Assembly: GCF_011397635.1 (NCBI RefSeq)
Contig: NC_064765.1
Location: forward strand, 29,540,632 to 29,604,631
Direction of reading: 5' to 3'
Length of the DNA: 64,000 nucleotides
DNA from: Epinephelus fuscoguttatus
Taxonomy: Eukaryota > Chordata > Actinopteri > Perciformes > Serranidae
Shown here: piece after piece, positions 35,234-60,583 of the stretch
Layout: each line of letters opens with the position of its first letter
How positions within the stretch are numbered: position 1 is the first letter of the stretch
The notes under the pieces: generated by a model
What the model was told of the DNA's origin: nothing
The model's input: the letters and a program-made list of their open reading frames with translations, nothing else
The model's database searches: none
Translations under genes and position numbers: made by a program

Positions 35234-36470
35234 TAGGGGATCATAACACGGGGGAGACGAAGGGTTGAGATATGGAGGGTTTGTGGGCTGGCTATTAGCA
35301 ACTTTGAGCACCCTAACTCTTATTGTCATTAACTTATTTTTTCAATACATTGAAGCAATATATTTTAATTTGAATGCTTTGCTTCTTGTTGATGTGCCAG
35401 AAAGAGACATCCTGTAGGTCTTCGATAGAGGGGCCTTTCTCCATGGATTAACCTTGGAGATAGGAAAAAACATGCAGTGCAATAGTGGAAACTTAAATTC
35501 TTTACATTCCAAAAAATTATGGGCAATCAGTGGTGATCATGTTTGATGGGTAAAGAAGCCATAAAGAGACTGGCTTAAAGGTTTTATTTACATCAACTAT
35601 ATCACTGACGCTGAAAAAGCAGGAGTTTCTGTCAAATAAGGACAACACACATTTCATAAACCTGCTGGGGGACGGACTGAGACTGGCAGGGTTTGACGTT
35701 CATGATGCTTGGAAAGATGCAGATGCGCTCAAGGTTTAAATGGCAGTGACAGTAGCACTGAAACAAAGAACTGTCCTTTTGGAGATGACACCAACCTCCC
35801 CATTCAATATCATGTTCAGAAGCAGATATCTGTGGACTGTGCTCCAGTTGCAGTTATACCTACAGCCTTTGGCCACTAGAAGGCACTGTACTGCTTGTAC
35901 AGTCAACTTATGTGGTCATTTTTTCTGTGAGAGCGGGCTTTTCAGATAACATGTAAATGAGTGGAATTTTTCATCAGTAGGAGGAGAGGATGGGGGATGG
36001 CTTAACACTTATAGTCCAGTTAATCTGTGGTTTGACCCAGGGAAAATTGCAATAGTAATCATTCATGATTATTTGTGATCTCTTGGCATGTGCACATAAC
36101 ATATAATACGTGTATCATTATATACTTAGTGGATCAAGATAAATTCAGGGTTCAAATCTGAGGCAAGTATGTTACAGAATCACACAAAGAAGTGCATATC
36201 TCTGCTTCTGAACATGATTTTCATATAATTTATGTCTAAATATCAGTTTTATAGGATGCTCTTTCTCATATATAACCATCAGATACCAACCATCCCATCT
36301 AAGATGTACAGGATGTCTTTGGTTGTTGAGTAGTAGTACCTTGAATATAGGTATAATACATCCGAAATAACCTCTTGAAAAGTGTTTTATTGAAAAGATT
36401 AACCCAAAACATTTAGGAAAAGACACCAAATATGTTAGGTTAGGTGTACATAGACCCTCCACTAATAATT
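35234..36470. other. intergenic, no gene seen
   Basis: No recognised exon. A 139-codon minus-strand frame (36172-36591) runs into the inverted repeat copy and resembles no family I know. Confidence 0.4.
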
Positions 36471-36655
36471 TCACCCAAACCATGTAACTGTAAAATGTTA
36501 AAACTTCCCTTTTGACCTTGAAAAAAGAATGTTCCACTAAATCCATTAAAGTATACTTGTAATACATGATGCCGGAGGGTATTAGGACCAATAAAAACTA
36601 TGAAACACTGCTATTGCAATTTCTCCTAGGTTGGGCCCAGAACAGTGCTTGGGAC
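36471..36655 (-). repeat. right copy of the inverted repeat pair
   Basis: Reverse-complement partner of 33541-33725. On the + strand it shows TTGACCTTGAAAAAAGAATG, TTCCACTAAATCCATTAAAG and CCAATAAAAACTATGAAAC. Confidence 0.7.
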
Positions 36656-37955
36656 TTGGGACTAACACGAGTCTTTCCTACTGAGAGGTCCTGTCCTGTT
36701 TGTAACAACAAAAACTGATATTTTTGGTGAGAAGTCAAGACATATCCTTCTGACACATTTTCCTCACCTGAACCAAGTGTTTTTTGTCCTTAAACCTAAC
36801 CACTCATTATCCAGAGCACTGTCACAACAAAAAATTGAAAACTTAAACACAAAGTTTTGACATATGCACTTCATATGAAACCTACAATGTAACATGTATG
36901 AATAGTAAAAGCACTTTTAATGTCTTCAGTTGCCCTATTATGGGGCAACTGAATTATGGGGTTTTTTATGGGGTCTTTATTTTTTCTGGGGGGGTTTTAT
37001 GCCGCCTTGCTGCAAAAGCTTTTCGGGAATCTTTTGTTGAACAATGAAGACATGAACTGAACCGAACTGTTAGTTATGAACATCTGTAACACAATGGAAA
37101 GCATAAGTTTAGAAAGGACATCGTCTGCATGCAGGCTGGTGGAAAGCCAGAATTTCTCATTTGGAGCATGAACATGAGTCTCCAAGAATTAACTTGATTT
37201 CCATTACATTTAGTCTAAAAAGAGATTTTGGCCATTTTGGCAGTTATCTTATTACACATCTTATAATAATAATCCTATGAAAGGACAAATGATAGAACTT
37301 GATTCCAAACTAAAGGTTTGTTTGTAGTGTCATTAAATTGATTTGACTTGCAGTAACATTTTGATGCATGAAATAACACATTGGTTCATTCTTCAGTACT
37401 GAAGGAGCCCCTGTTATGTCATTCTGCACTAACTCCATGAGAATATGATTCAACTCACTGTCGAGGAAAAAGGAAAATCATTGGTACAACAATGTGAATA
37501 CCAGATAAACAGGTTTTGTTTTCGGTCGTGAGCTCATTTCGCCTCGCTGCACATGGTTTATATAAACCAGGACTTTGCAGATCATCTATTTGTGGTTCAT
37601 AATTTTGATTTTGCAGATTATTTTTGTGTGGTACAACATTGTTCAGGCAAACAACACTCTCATAATGCACATATTGTAGAAATGGAGATACTTATTTCCC
37701 AGCAGGACTGTTGTTAAAATATATACCACAGACAAACAGCTTTTTAGTCTAAGTGAGGTGTGTTGATTAGAGTACAATACCCCTAATCAGGAAGCAGAAA
37801 CACTCCGCAGATCCAACAGTTGGTTCTGCTAATTATAGCTCCGGGAGAGAGTTGTTATTTTTCACAAATATGGACTGGATTTCCAGGAGCATGAAATAAC
37901 TGCAGTTGCATTTGCCAAAATGCTTTGCCACACTGGAATTTTACAGCCAGAACAT
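36656..37955. other. intergenic, no gene seen
   Basis: Contains a fish repeat fragment with AAACCTAACCACTCATT near 36790. Otherwise AT-rich and featureless. Confidence 0.4.
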
Positions 37956-38350
37956 TCAGAATCAGAATCGGTTCTGATGGCCAAGTACGTGTGTAGGCCT
38001 ACACATACAAGGCATTTTACTCAGTTATTTTTTATACACACAGAAATATATATACTGCTAAAACGAGGACAACAAAGCTGAACAAAGGAAAACATAACCA
38101 TACATAAACATGTATACAGTATATGCATACATTGTTTTCATATACAAAGAGTGCTGGTGTAAGTATGGTTTCTTTGTATACATGAGAACAGCATATAAAC
38201 AGGTTGTGTCCAGGGTGTGAAGAGTCTGCTCAGATATTTCCTGACTCTGAAGGAGTATAAGTCCTGACTGGAGGGCAGGTTGGTGCTAATGATTCCCTCT
38301 GCAGTCCTGACTGTCTGTCGTAGTCACCTTGATACCCTCCTTGATGTAAG
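37956..38350. repeat. LINE/SINE-type interspersed repeat fragment
   Basis: Begins AATCAGAATCGGTTCTGATG, then GGCCAAGTACGTGTG and CACATACAAGG, a recurrent fish retroelement motif. It continues to TCCTGACTCTGAAGGAGTAT and CCCTCTGCAGTCCTGACTGT. No intact frame. Confidence 0.5.
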
Positions 38351-38925
38351 GTTTATTTTATACAGCAAATCCATTATTTTCTGTTATCATGTATAAGATA
38401 TGTTGATTATGCTAAAAGTTCTTCCAAAAAAATGACACCAATAACAAACCCATAAACCAGTCTGTTTGTTTCCCTTCTAAATGCCTTAGTGCTGTTTACA
38501 CCAGACTGTGTAAGGGTTACACACTAAAAAAGAAAATCAAAATTGTACTGCCATCTAGTGGACACTCTGCACGCTACAATCAGTATGCTTCCAATGCAGA
38601 GACAGCAAGATGGTGAGCATAGCACAATGCAATACACACGTAGGCCTACTTGCTTTAAAACCTACAGCCACATCAGACTTTATTTTCCAGCTATATTTAG
38701 CTCATGGACTTCAATTTTTACATTATTAAAGCATTCATGCTGTTCTATGGCATGTACTTGTTTATTCATGGAAGGATTGATGAAAAGACCCACCGGGCAT
38801 GTCGAACTAGGGGAATGGATGGATTACTGAACTGTGCACCAGCCCAGCGGCCCAAAGTGTAAGGCCCCCCCCTTGCCTTCACCTTCAAGATGTCACTCAA
38901 ATTAACAAGTATAGATCAGGGGCAC
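38351..38925. other. intergenic, no gene seen
   Basis: No recognised element. A run of nine C lies near 38865. Confidence 0.4.
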
Positions 38926-38929
38926 ACTG

Positions 38930-39395
38930 AAAATGACCACAAAAAAGACCATAAAGGGATGCAAAGAGATGCAAAATAACTACAAAAGGGGTAAAACAAC
39001 AACAACAAAAAGACAAAACAAGCTCAAAGAGACACAAAACGACTGCAAAGAGAAAAAAAAAACAATTTCAAGGAGACAAAGCAACCGCAAGGAGACACAA
39101 AATAACAACACAGTGGGACAGAACAACTAAAAAAGACACAAAAATACACCACAGACACAACATTACCTCAATGAGACACAAATTTACCTCAAAGAGACAC
39201 AAATTACCTACAAAAAGGAGCAAAACAACCACAAACTGACACAAAGCGACTACATAGAGATGCAAAAACAACCACAGGGAGACACAAAAAGATACACAAA
39301 ACTACAAAAACACACAATTTACCTCATAAAGACACAGAACAGCCAAGGACACAAAATGACCACAGAAAGACCACGAAAAGATGCAAAACCACCAC
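38930..39395. repeat. purine/A-rich minisatellite (GACACAAAA-type)
   Basis: About 460 bases of imperfect, interleaved units of 15-30 bases built on AGACACAAA, ACAAAATGACC and CAACCACAAA. The strand is almost free of T. The plus and minus frames across it are repeat artefacts. Confidence 0.85.
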
Positions 39396-39810
39396 AAAGT
39401 CTGTGTGCCTCACTCTTGTGTAAGAGAGATGGTGGGGCCTTTTGCATATCCATTCCCAGGGGCCCTTTGTCTCATAATTTGTCCATGACCAGGGGTCATG
39501 GGGCCACTAGGCAAGAGCTTCTGTTTGAAGAGACTGTCTTGTCTTGTTCACAGAGTGGAGCTGTCCCAATCATATTTTTTTGGTCCTCATCCCTTAATAT
39601 TGAATGGCCTACCTGTGACTTGAAGACTGACCTGATATTTATTTTGTTTTATATCTATTGGAGTGGGTTGTTATGCTATGTAGGAGAGAGGTTCTGTTAC
39701 ATGTCTGTGGCTAGGATTTTTGTGCATTTCACCTGTAGAAGAAACGTTCTTACTTGTGTGTTAAAAGTGTGATTTTCTTTGTAATTTCCAGTAAATGTTC
39801 CAACGCACCA
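39396..39810. repeat. repeat fragment next to the minisatellite
   Basis: AGAGATGGTGGGGCC, CCCAGGGGCCCTTTGTCTCA and CATGACCAGGGGTCATGGG resemble a teleost repeat often joined to such minisatellites. From 39520 onward nothing was recognised. Confidence 0.35.
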
Positions 39811-40125
39811 CTGCCCTGGTTAAGAAGGCACTGTGGAGGCTGTTTCCTCGGGACACTGAAAAAAGCCAACCTGTCCCAGCAGCTGCTTCTGTCTTTTCAT
39901 AACTGCTCCGAGAATGCTTTCCAAAAAGGGAGGTGTTGGTGTGGTTTGTTCGCTGCACAGCAGCAGACAGGAAAGCTCTTCAGAGACTCATAAAGTCAGC
40001 ACAACAAATCACTGGCACAGAGGACATTTACGGACCATCATTAGCAACTCATCTCACCCAGGTCACCACTTTTTCCACCCTGCTGCCCTCTGGAAGGCGC
40101 GACAGGGCTCTATAAGCATTTCCAG
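39811..40125 (+). mobile_element. LINE 3' end (Rex1/L2-like), frameshifted
   Basis: Translation in two alternating frames gives VRCTAADRKALQRLIKSAQQ, then (shifted) SNSSHPGHHFF, then (back) TLLPSGRRDRAL. The order K-A-L-Q-R-x-I-K-x-A-Q, D-x-S-H-P-G-H-H-L-F, L-L-P-S-G-R-R is the hallmark C terminus of Rex1/L2-type LINE polyproteins. At least two frameshifts make it inactive. Confidence 0.75.
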
Positions 40126-41525
40126 TCTTGGGCATTGTAGTTTGATAAGAATAAAATCTCAGCAAAAAGATTCCACAGCTTTCAACCACATCTCTTGGCC
40201 CTCATCAGCACATGGAGTTTGTCCAATTGATCGGTTCAGTTGCCATCACATGACCGAAGTATGAAATGTTGGTCACATGACGTGAGGATCATGTGTTCCT
40301 GTGGGAAAAAGGTACAAACTGGGGCTTCTGGAAAAAGAAGCACATATATATTTGAATTTCTATGTGTGAGTTAGAAACCATCAGTATCAGCAGATGAATG
40401 AGCTCCATTCCTTGATCAGCAGTGACACTTCTAGAAGAATATTTCTGTGCTCTGTGACCGTTTTTCCAACAGTGCCTTTATGTTTCCAAGATACCTTCAT
40501 TCTGAATATGATAACCTATCTGTAACTGTGATAAAGTGCATTGTGCATATACTTACACACATACTAAGAGACAATGACACACATATATGTCTCAGGCATA
40601 TTTATTTAACTTTTATTCTCACATAAATATCCCTCCATAATACAAACCTGTCTGTGTAATGTATTTATGTTTGTTCTGTGCTGTCTTACATTTCCAGCAG
40701 ACTATTGCTTCAAACATGTAAAATGAAATCCTTTAATGTGAGGATCCCAATGCAACACTGGGGTCTGTGAGTGCCCTAATATGCCACTGGGGTTTATGAA
40801 TAGCACATCAAGCAGAGGAGCATTGAAAAAAGAGGATAGGAACAATAATCCAATTTTAATTGTTTCTTGAATTATTCTTTAAATGGAAATCAAATTACTC
40901 CTTCATATCATTCAGACACAGAAAGCCAGCCTTTCTCAGGTCAACTATGGCGCTTGGTCACTGCACAAAGGACCCGATTTGAGGGAACACGTTACGTGTG
41001 AGCTTCTTTGGGGCACACACCCTAAAATGTGTCCTTTAACATTTTGCTGACTCAAGAAAAAGGGTATTATAGTTAACTAAAACAAATCAAGAACTACATG
41101 TGAAAAAACATTTTAACTAACTGAAATAAATATGAAAAAATAAGGAAACTAACTGAAATAATATTGTGTACTTACAAGATCAGCCTAACTATATAAAATA
41201 AAATAAAAATACATGGGAAATGTCTTTAGTTGTAGTCTTTGTCAATTTGGTCAACACAGTAAGCATTAGGAGGCTGTGAGTCAATTGCCTTCACGAAGTG
41301 TTATATCTTTTAATGTCTAAAATAAATCTTTCCCCTGACAAATGCCCCTCATAATAAAAAACTAATAATGATATAACTAAATAAAACAAAAAGAAATGAA
41401 AAACAACGCACCCAGGGAACTAACTGTAATTAAACTGAACTGAAAACAAAAATTAAAGCATAATAAAAATGAAGATAATGAAAAATAAAAAGCTCTAATC
41501 TCTCACTAAGTTCTTTGAAACGATA
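40126..41525. other. intergenic upstream of mocs1, A-rich in part
   Basis: About 41060-41480 is A-rich with repeated AACTAAAACAAA, AACTGAAATAA and AAATAAAACAAAAAG motifs, a degraded low-complexity repeat common in fish. No gene was seen. Confidence 0.5.
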
Positions 41526-41716
41526 ACGTCAACCACACTACACTACCCACAGTGCACCGGCACCTGCGTAAGATGGCACGATTGGCTGACGTGACCCCGC
41601 CCCTTATTCCTCCCTCCTGGTTAACTGGCATGTTTTACTGCAAGGCAAGCGGAGTACACACACAGAGAGCCCGAAAACAACCACATAAAACCTCGGAGCT
41701 GTGAGAATATCGCACC
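41526..41716 (+). promoter_or_regulatory. mocs1: mocs1 promoter and 5' untranslated region
   Basis: A GC-rich, TATA-less promoter lies directly before the start codon. Visible candidate sites are: ACTACCCACAGTGCA (41543-41557, ZNF143/Staf-like), AAGATGGC (about 41571, YY1-like), ATTGG (41581, inverted CCAAT for NF-Y), TGACGTGA (41587, CRE-like) and CCCCGCCCC (41595, Sp/KLF GC box). This is typical of a housekeeping vertebrate gene. The transcription start is not known, and motif calls are by eye. Confidence 0.6.
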
Positions 41717-56058
<14,342 letters not shown>

Positions 56059-56250
56059 CATCCTCTCATAACGTTGAATCCAACCCTGGAAAACTAGGAA
56101 TTTATGAATTGTTAGCATCATGAAGACTGCACCAGATTTTACCAGAATTGTCATATTTTTCTACAAAACTAAACTTTATGCCATCAGAAGTAATTTTTAA
56201 AAGGTGTTCTAATCATATAAAAGACACAGACAAAAAACACTTTTGGTTAC

Positions 56251-56812
56251 TGTTGACACGATACTGGAATTTCTAACTTCAACAGTACCTTGAAAATATC
56301 AATATTCGATACCATAAGAAGAAAATTGGCAGTACTGTCATAGATTATAAATCTTTTATTAACAGATAAATATAACAGCACTTTAACATGACAATGACTT
56401 GTCTTGGGTGGTAGCAGAGAACAGCAGTATGACTGTAGTAAATATTAACAGTTACTACTTTTTCACATTAATAAAAAAAAAACAATATTCTTGCAGTGGT
56501 GCACCTGCTTAAAAGCCTCTGAGATTGCTTTTCAAAAGGCAATGAAGAGCAAGTAAAAAACAAAACAGTGCCACGAATCCCATATGCAACCGGAGTGAAT
56601 GAGAAGAATGATGAGAACACAGCACTGTGAGTGAGTGAACAAAGGCGCGTGGCTGTTGTGATATGTGTGTGTGTGTGTGTGGGTCGACTTACGATTGAGG
56701 AGATGAGAGAGCAAAAAAGTAGTATCAGTAGTATGGCTACTTTGGAAAATGAGCACAGTTTTGAATATTCAGAATTGATATGTATCGATAAATGGATATT
56801 TTTGACAACACT
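56251..56812. mobile_element. non-autonomous DNA element downstream of mocs1
   Basis: The left end TGTTGACACGATACTGGAA and the right end TATCGATAAATGGATATTTT followed by TGACAACA form imperfect inverted ends related to the 50105-50592 element. It includes a (TG)n run at 56662-56681. It may supply the mocs1 polyadenylation signal (AATAAA near 56469). Confidence 0.5.
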
Positions 56813-58690
56813 ACTTTGAGTTTTACCCCCATCCTACCAACCTCTGACAGTAGCCTTCTCGATTGCCTGCTCCAGTGATGCTGTTAGCAGAGTTGAATTA
56901 CTTGATCCGTCACTTATCCCACACAATATGAATCATGTTACCTAAACAGTGTTTATGTTAACTTAATTTTAGCAGCGCTTTGCAAATAATTCAAGTGTCA
57001 TACATGTTCATGTTATATCTTGTAATACCTATGTATCAAGTAAAGAGCTTAGAACAGATGTGTCACTAGAGGGCACTCCAGTACTGGATTCACAAGCCTC
57101 CCTGGGACAACGAGCAGAGGGCGGCTTCAACACTACTCACATGTTGAATGTATTTAACGTTTATCATCCTACATCAACTTTGAAGAGAATTCAATTTAGA
57201 ATGAGGCACACATGTATAAAAGTGTATGAACCTGTTTATACCTGGTAGTAACGTGTCACAGGTGATCTGAGCACAAGTGGACAGTTGTGAATGCAATGAG
57301 CAACTACTCGGCTGATGTCCCTGCTTATCTGGCACCCTACCAGATAAAAACACTACTGACGCAGAGCTGAAAGACTATGTGAAAATACCAGGTATAAACA
57401 GGCATTATGTTTAATGACTTCCCAGGTCTGCTGATAGTCTTAACTGTGAAATACCAAATACTCTACAGTATATGTTCCTCTACTTGCCTGCTTTGCATTG
57501 CTATAGTGTTTTTACAGGTTAAGCTTTGGGGTTTATTCAGTTGCAACTTCTCTCAGCAATGTTGCCGTCATTATTTTGTCAGTAATGGGAAAGAATTCAC
57601 CTTTTTATTCTTATTTGTTTCCTTCTACCTCCTGTTGTACATTGGAAACACTGAATGTTTGTACTCATACCGCATTACAGTAGAGGATGACCTTACAGCA
57701 ACTGTTTTTTTTAGCTTTTGCTCTAAAATATTCACTATTCATGTACTGGCTGATAACAAAAATCATTACACTAAGGTTTTGTCGTTAATTTGACGGTAAC
57801 TCAAAATGTACAATTGTAATTCTTATATGACTGAAGTGCTTGACGATATGGCAGCTGATGCAGCCTCCATGTATTGCATGTCACATTCATTTTGTCATTA
57901 GTACTGTGGGTATGGGCCTCACTGGTCTGCTCTGTAGACCAACAGTTCTCACTTACTGTCTTTGGAGAACTGAATATTGCTATTTTTGTATCATAGCCAA
58001 TAGTTGATTGTATTCACTCTGCACCCAGGTCTCTTCATTGAACTGCTCATTTTTGGAAAGAAGTAAATGCAAACTGAGTTGCTGCAGGCTTGTGTAGCAT
58101 TTATTTTACCTTTTATAAAAATTAAAATATCCAACAGTCCCTCTCCTGTCATGTCGTCACTGTGTCCACTGTGTCTCACATTTGAGTATTGTGTGATTCT
58201 GTCAGTTACAACTTAGAGTGTGTTCCATGGTGTTTTATCCAGTAAAAATGGGGGCATTATTTTTTCAGATCATATGCTTTTTATTTCCCTTGAAAAATCA
58301 TTGCTTTCCCTTAAAATGTATTTCTAGACAAGTTGGCAATTACAGTCTGAATTATTGAGACTACACTACTATAGGTGCAACCTGATTAGACCAGCATAAT
58401 CTACTATATATACATACATATACATCTATACAACAGATACATGTATACAACAGATACATGTATACAACAGATAAAAAACTATGTACAAGTTTCATAATCC
58501 CCTACCCCTCTTTGAGGGAATTAAATGCTAAACTTACTAGCTCTCACAAACAACAAAAAAGAAACAGGTTTTTAGAATATTCCAGAAACATACCCACATT
58601 TGATGAATTCAAATTAATTCCGCTTTTCTAATGCCGATCCTCATTTTCAATTTTCTTTTCAATTTATTTATTTTTTATTTATTTTATTTT
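56813..58690. other. intergenic between mocs1 and the coiled-coil gene, no gene seen
   Basis: Frames such as 57407-57793 are hydrophobic random reading with no family. A short direct repeat ACATGTATACAACAGAT occurs at about 58439-58473. Confidence 0.45.
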
Positions 58691-58694
58691 TTTT

Positions 58695-59185
58695 TGCATT
58701 TTCATTGTGCAAGTACACAAGTGGTTATTTGATTTTTCCTTTTTATAATATTTAGTTGTCTCATGGCATTGCTTTTTTTTATACAAGTAATTATTTAATT
58801 TAACCTTGTTATATTATTTATTTTTCTCTCATGGCATTGATTATTTTTTACTGCATTATCGTCATACAATTATTACAATTATACATGATCCTTTTTTTGC
58901 ATTATTGTCATACAAGTAATTATTTAATTTAACCTTTTTATACTATTTATTTGTCTCTCATGGTATTGATTTTTTATTTTTATTTTTTGCATTATTGTAA
59001 TACAAGTAATTATTTAACTGTAATTTTTATATTTATTTTTCTCTCATGACATTGATCCCCCCCGCATTATCGTCATACAATTATACATTATCGGTTGTTT
59101 TGGTTTTTTTGCAGTATTGTCATACAAGTAATTATTTAATTTAACTTTTTTTTTAGTATTTATTTGTCTCTCATGGCATGGCATG
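58695..59185. repeat. minisatellite with units of about 70-120 bases
   Basis: About five imperfect copies of a T-rich unit: GCATTATTGTCATACAAGTA, ATTATTTAATTTAACCTTTT, a TATTTATTTG part and TCTCTCATGGCATTGATT. Copies start near 58695, 58780, 58899, 58997 and 59112, with small deletions and T-run length changes. Confidence 0.85.
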
Positions 59186-59189
59186 TTTT

Positions 59190-60513
59190 TTTTTTTTGTT
59201 TTGTTTTTTTTTAAGATTATCATTATCTTTGTTGGAAACATTCGGGACATAAAATGCAGCAACCATGTGTTGCTGTTACTTTTTGACTCATCACAGACCA
59301 CAGTAGAAAAACGCCGTTAACAGCCCAGTTTGTAACTGAAATTTGACTCGGATGTATAAAAGCTAGAAGGAGTAGCTAATATCAGGTAACAGGTACAGTA
59401 GTTTAATGTCAAGTTAATATCAAATGAATGCCGTTTAGTGCTAACTTTACACTGTTAGGCTAGCTTGGTATTGGTGTCAAGCTAACGGTAACCTACTGCC
59501 AGGCCCATTAATGCCTGATTCATGCTAGGCACTTGCTAAGCTAACTGACATTAGCGTCGAATAACGTTGCTGAGAATCGCTTTTAACTTGCTAACTAGCG
59601 TATATTAACATACTTTAAAGAAGCTTTAATGGACCTTTAATTTAGGATAATTGTTCTCTAAGTTGGTAAGCTCCAGGAACTTTGTAAATTCCTAAACAAA
59701 TTTAACTAAATTGCAAAAGTAAACGTTAGCTACCGAAGTTAACTATCATTAACGTTACTTACCACAGAGGGAGTTTATACTTCTGCGTTGATTCGACGCT
59801 GTAGCCTGACGTGCACCTCCTCAGAATTGTATCTACAAGTCGTGGTGAAGAAGACCTCTTGTCTGTTTCTGTACTGAAACCATTTCCCTCAGTGGAAGCG
59901 AAGCTTGTATTTACTTTTATTTTACAGATAAACAATAAATTGTGAAGACAGTAAAGCCTCCACTTGAATAACGTTAGCATTTTAAGTCTTGTGGGTGATT
60001 TATCCTGGCTTCATATGAGCAGAGGAAATCTCTGCTGTTTGGAAAAGGTGTTTAGTATAGGACAGTTGTTTTGTCAGTGAACCTTGTGAGTTGTAATGGA
60101 GCCAAATTGTGTGCCGTTACCTTTGTTAAATGTTGCTGTTGGCCCTGGTTTTATATGAGAAGAGCAAAAGATGGCTAGTTGCTAGGCTAATTTCTACAAT
60201 GTAAAATGCCATAGGCTTGTGCTAATAACGTTGGCATGCTGGAATAGCGCTAACGTTAGGTTATTCGCTACCAGAAACAGATTTGTTGTGTGTGTTTTCT
60301 ATGTGAAACCATATGTTTGAACTACTAGTATGAAACAGACTGTAGAGTCTTGATGTGGGAACCGGTCTGAGGACCTCAGGCAGCTTGGGGCCAGACTTGA
60401 TTTAGCCAGTAAAATCAGTAAAGTCATTGAAAAGCATCCATTCTTAAAGTTCTAGTTTAATTCTGAATTCCTAAAGGCGGTCAGTTTCACAGTTGTATTT
60501 GTCATCTACAAAC
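59190..60513. promoter_or_regulatory. upstream region of the coiled-coil gene
   Basis: Rich in GCTAACGTTAGC-type motifs (59450-59780, 60190-60260) and a TATA-like GTATAAAAGC at about 59354. It could hold the promoter and non-coding first exons, but no start site can be fixed. A fish repeat fragment begins near 59770 (GAGTTTATACTTCTGCGTTG). Confidence 0.35.
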
Positions 60514-60583
60514 ATGTTTCAATTAGAGCCAGTCCAGCACCAGATGGCAGAAGCAAGCTCAGACACGTCATCACCAGAGCCAG
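60514..60583 (+). CDS. coiled-coil gene, candidate exon 1
   Basis: Frame MFQLEPVQHQ then MAEASSDTSSPEP ends CCAG|GTAAAT. In phase with the next candidate exon, but no homology supports it. Confidence 0.45.

Noticed and set aside
36172-36591. 139-codon minus-strand frame
   Set aside because: It overlaps a repeat copy and resembles no known protein; composition fits AT-rich chance reading.
38930-39395. Possible CRISPR-like array
   Set aside because: Units are imperfect, vary in length and have no unique spacers; this is a eukaryotic minisatellite.
58695-59185. Possible CRISPR-like array
   Set aside because: Whole units repeat without distinct spacers.
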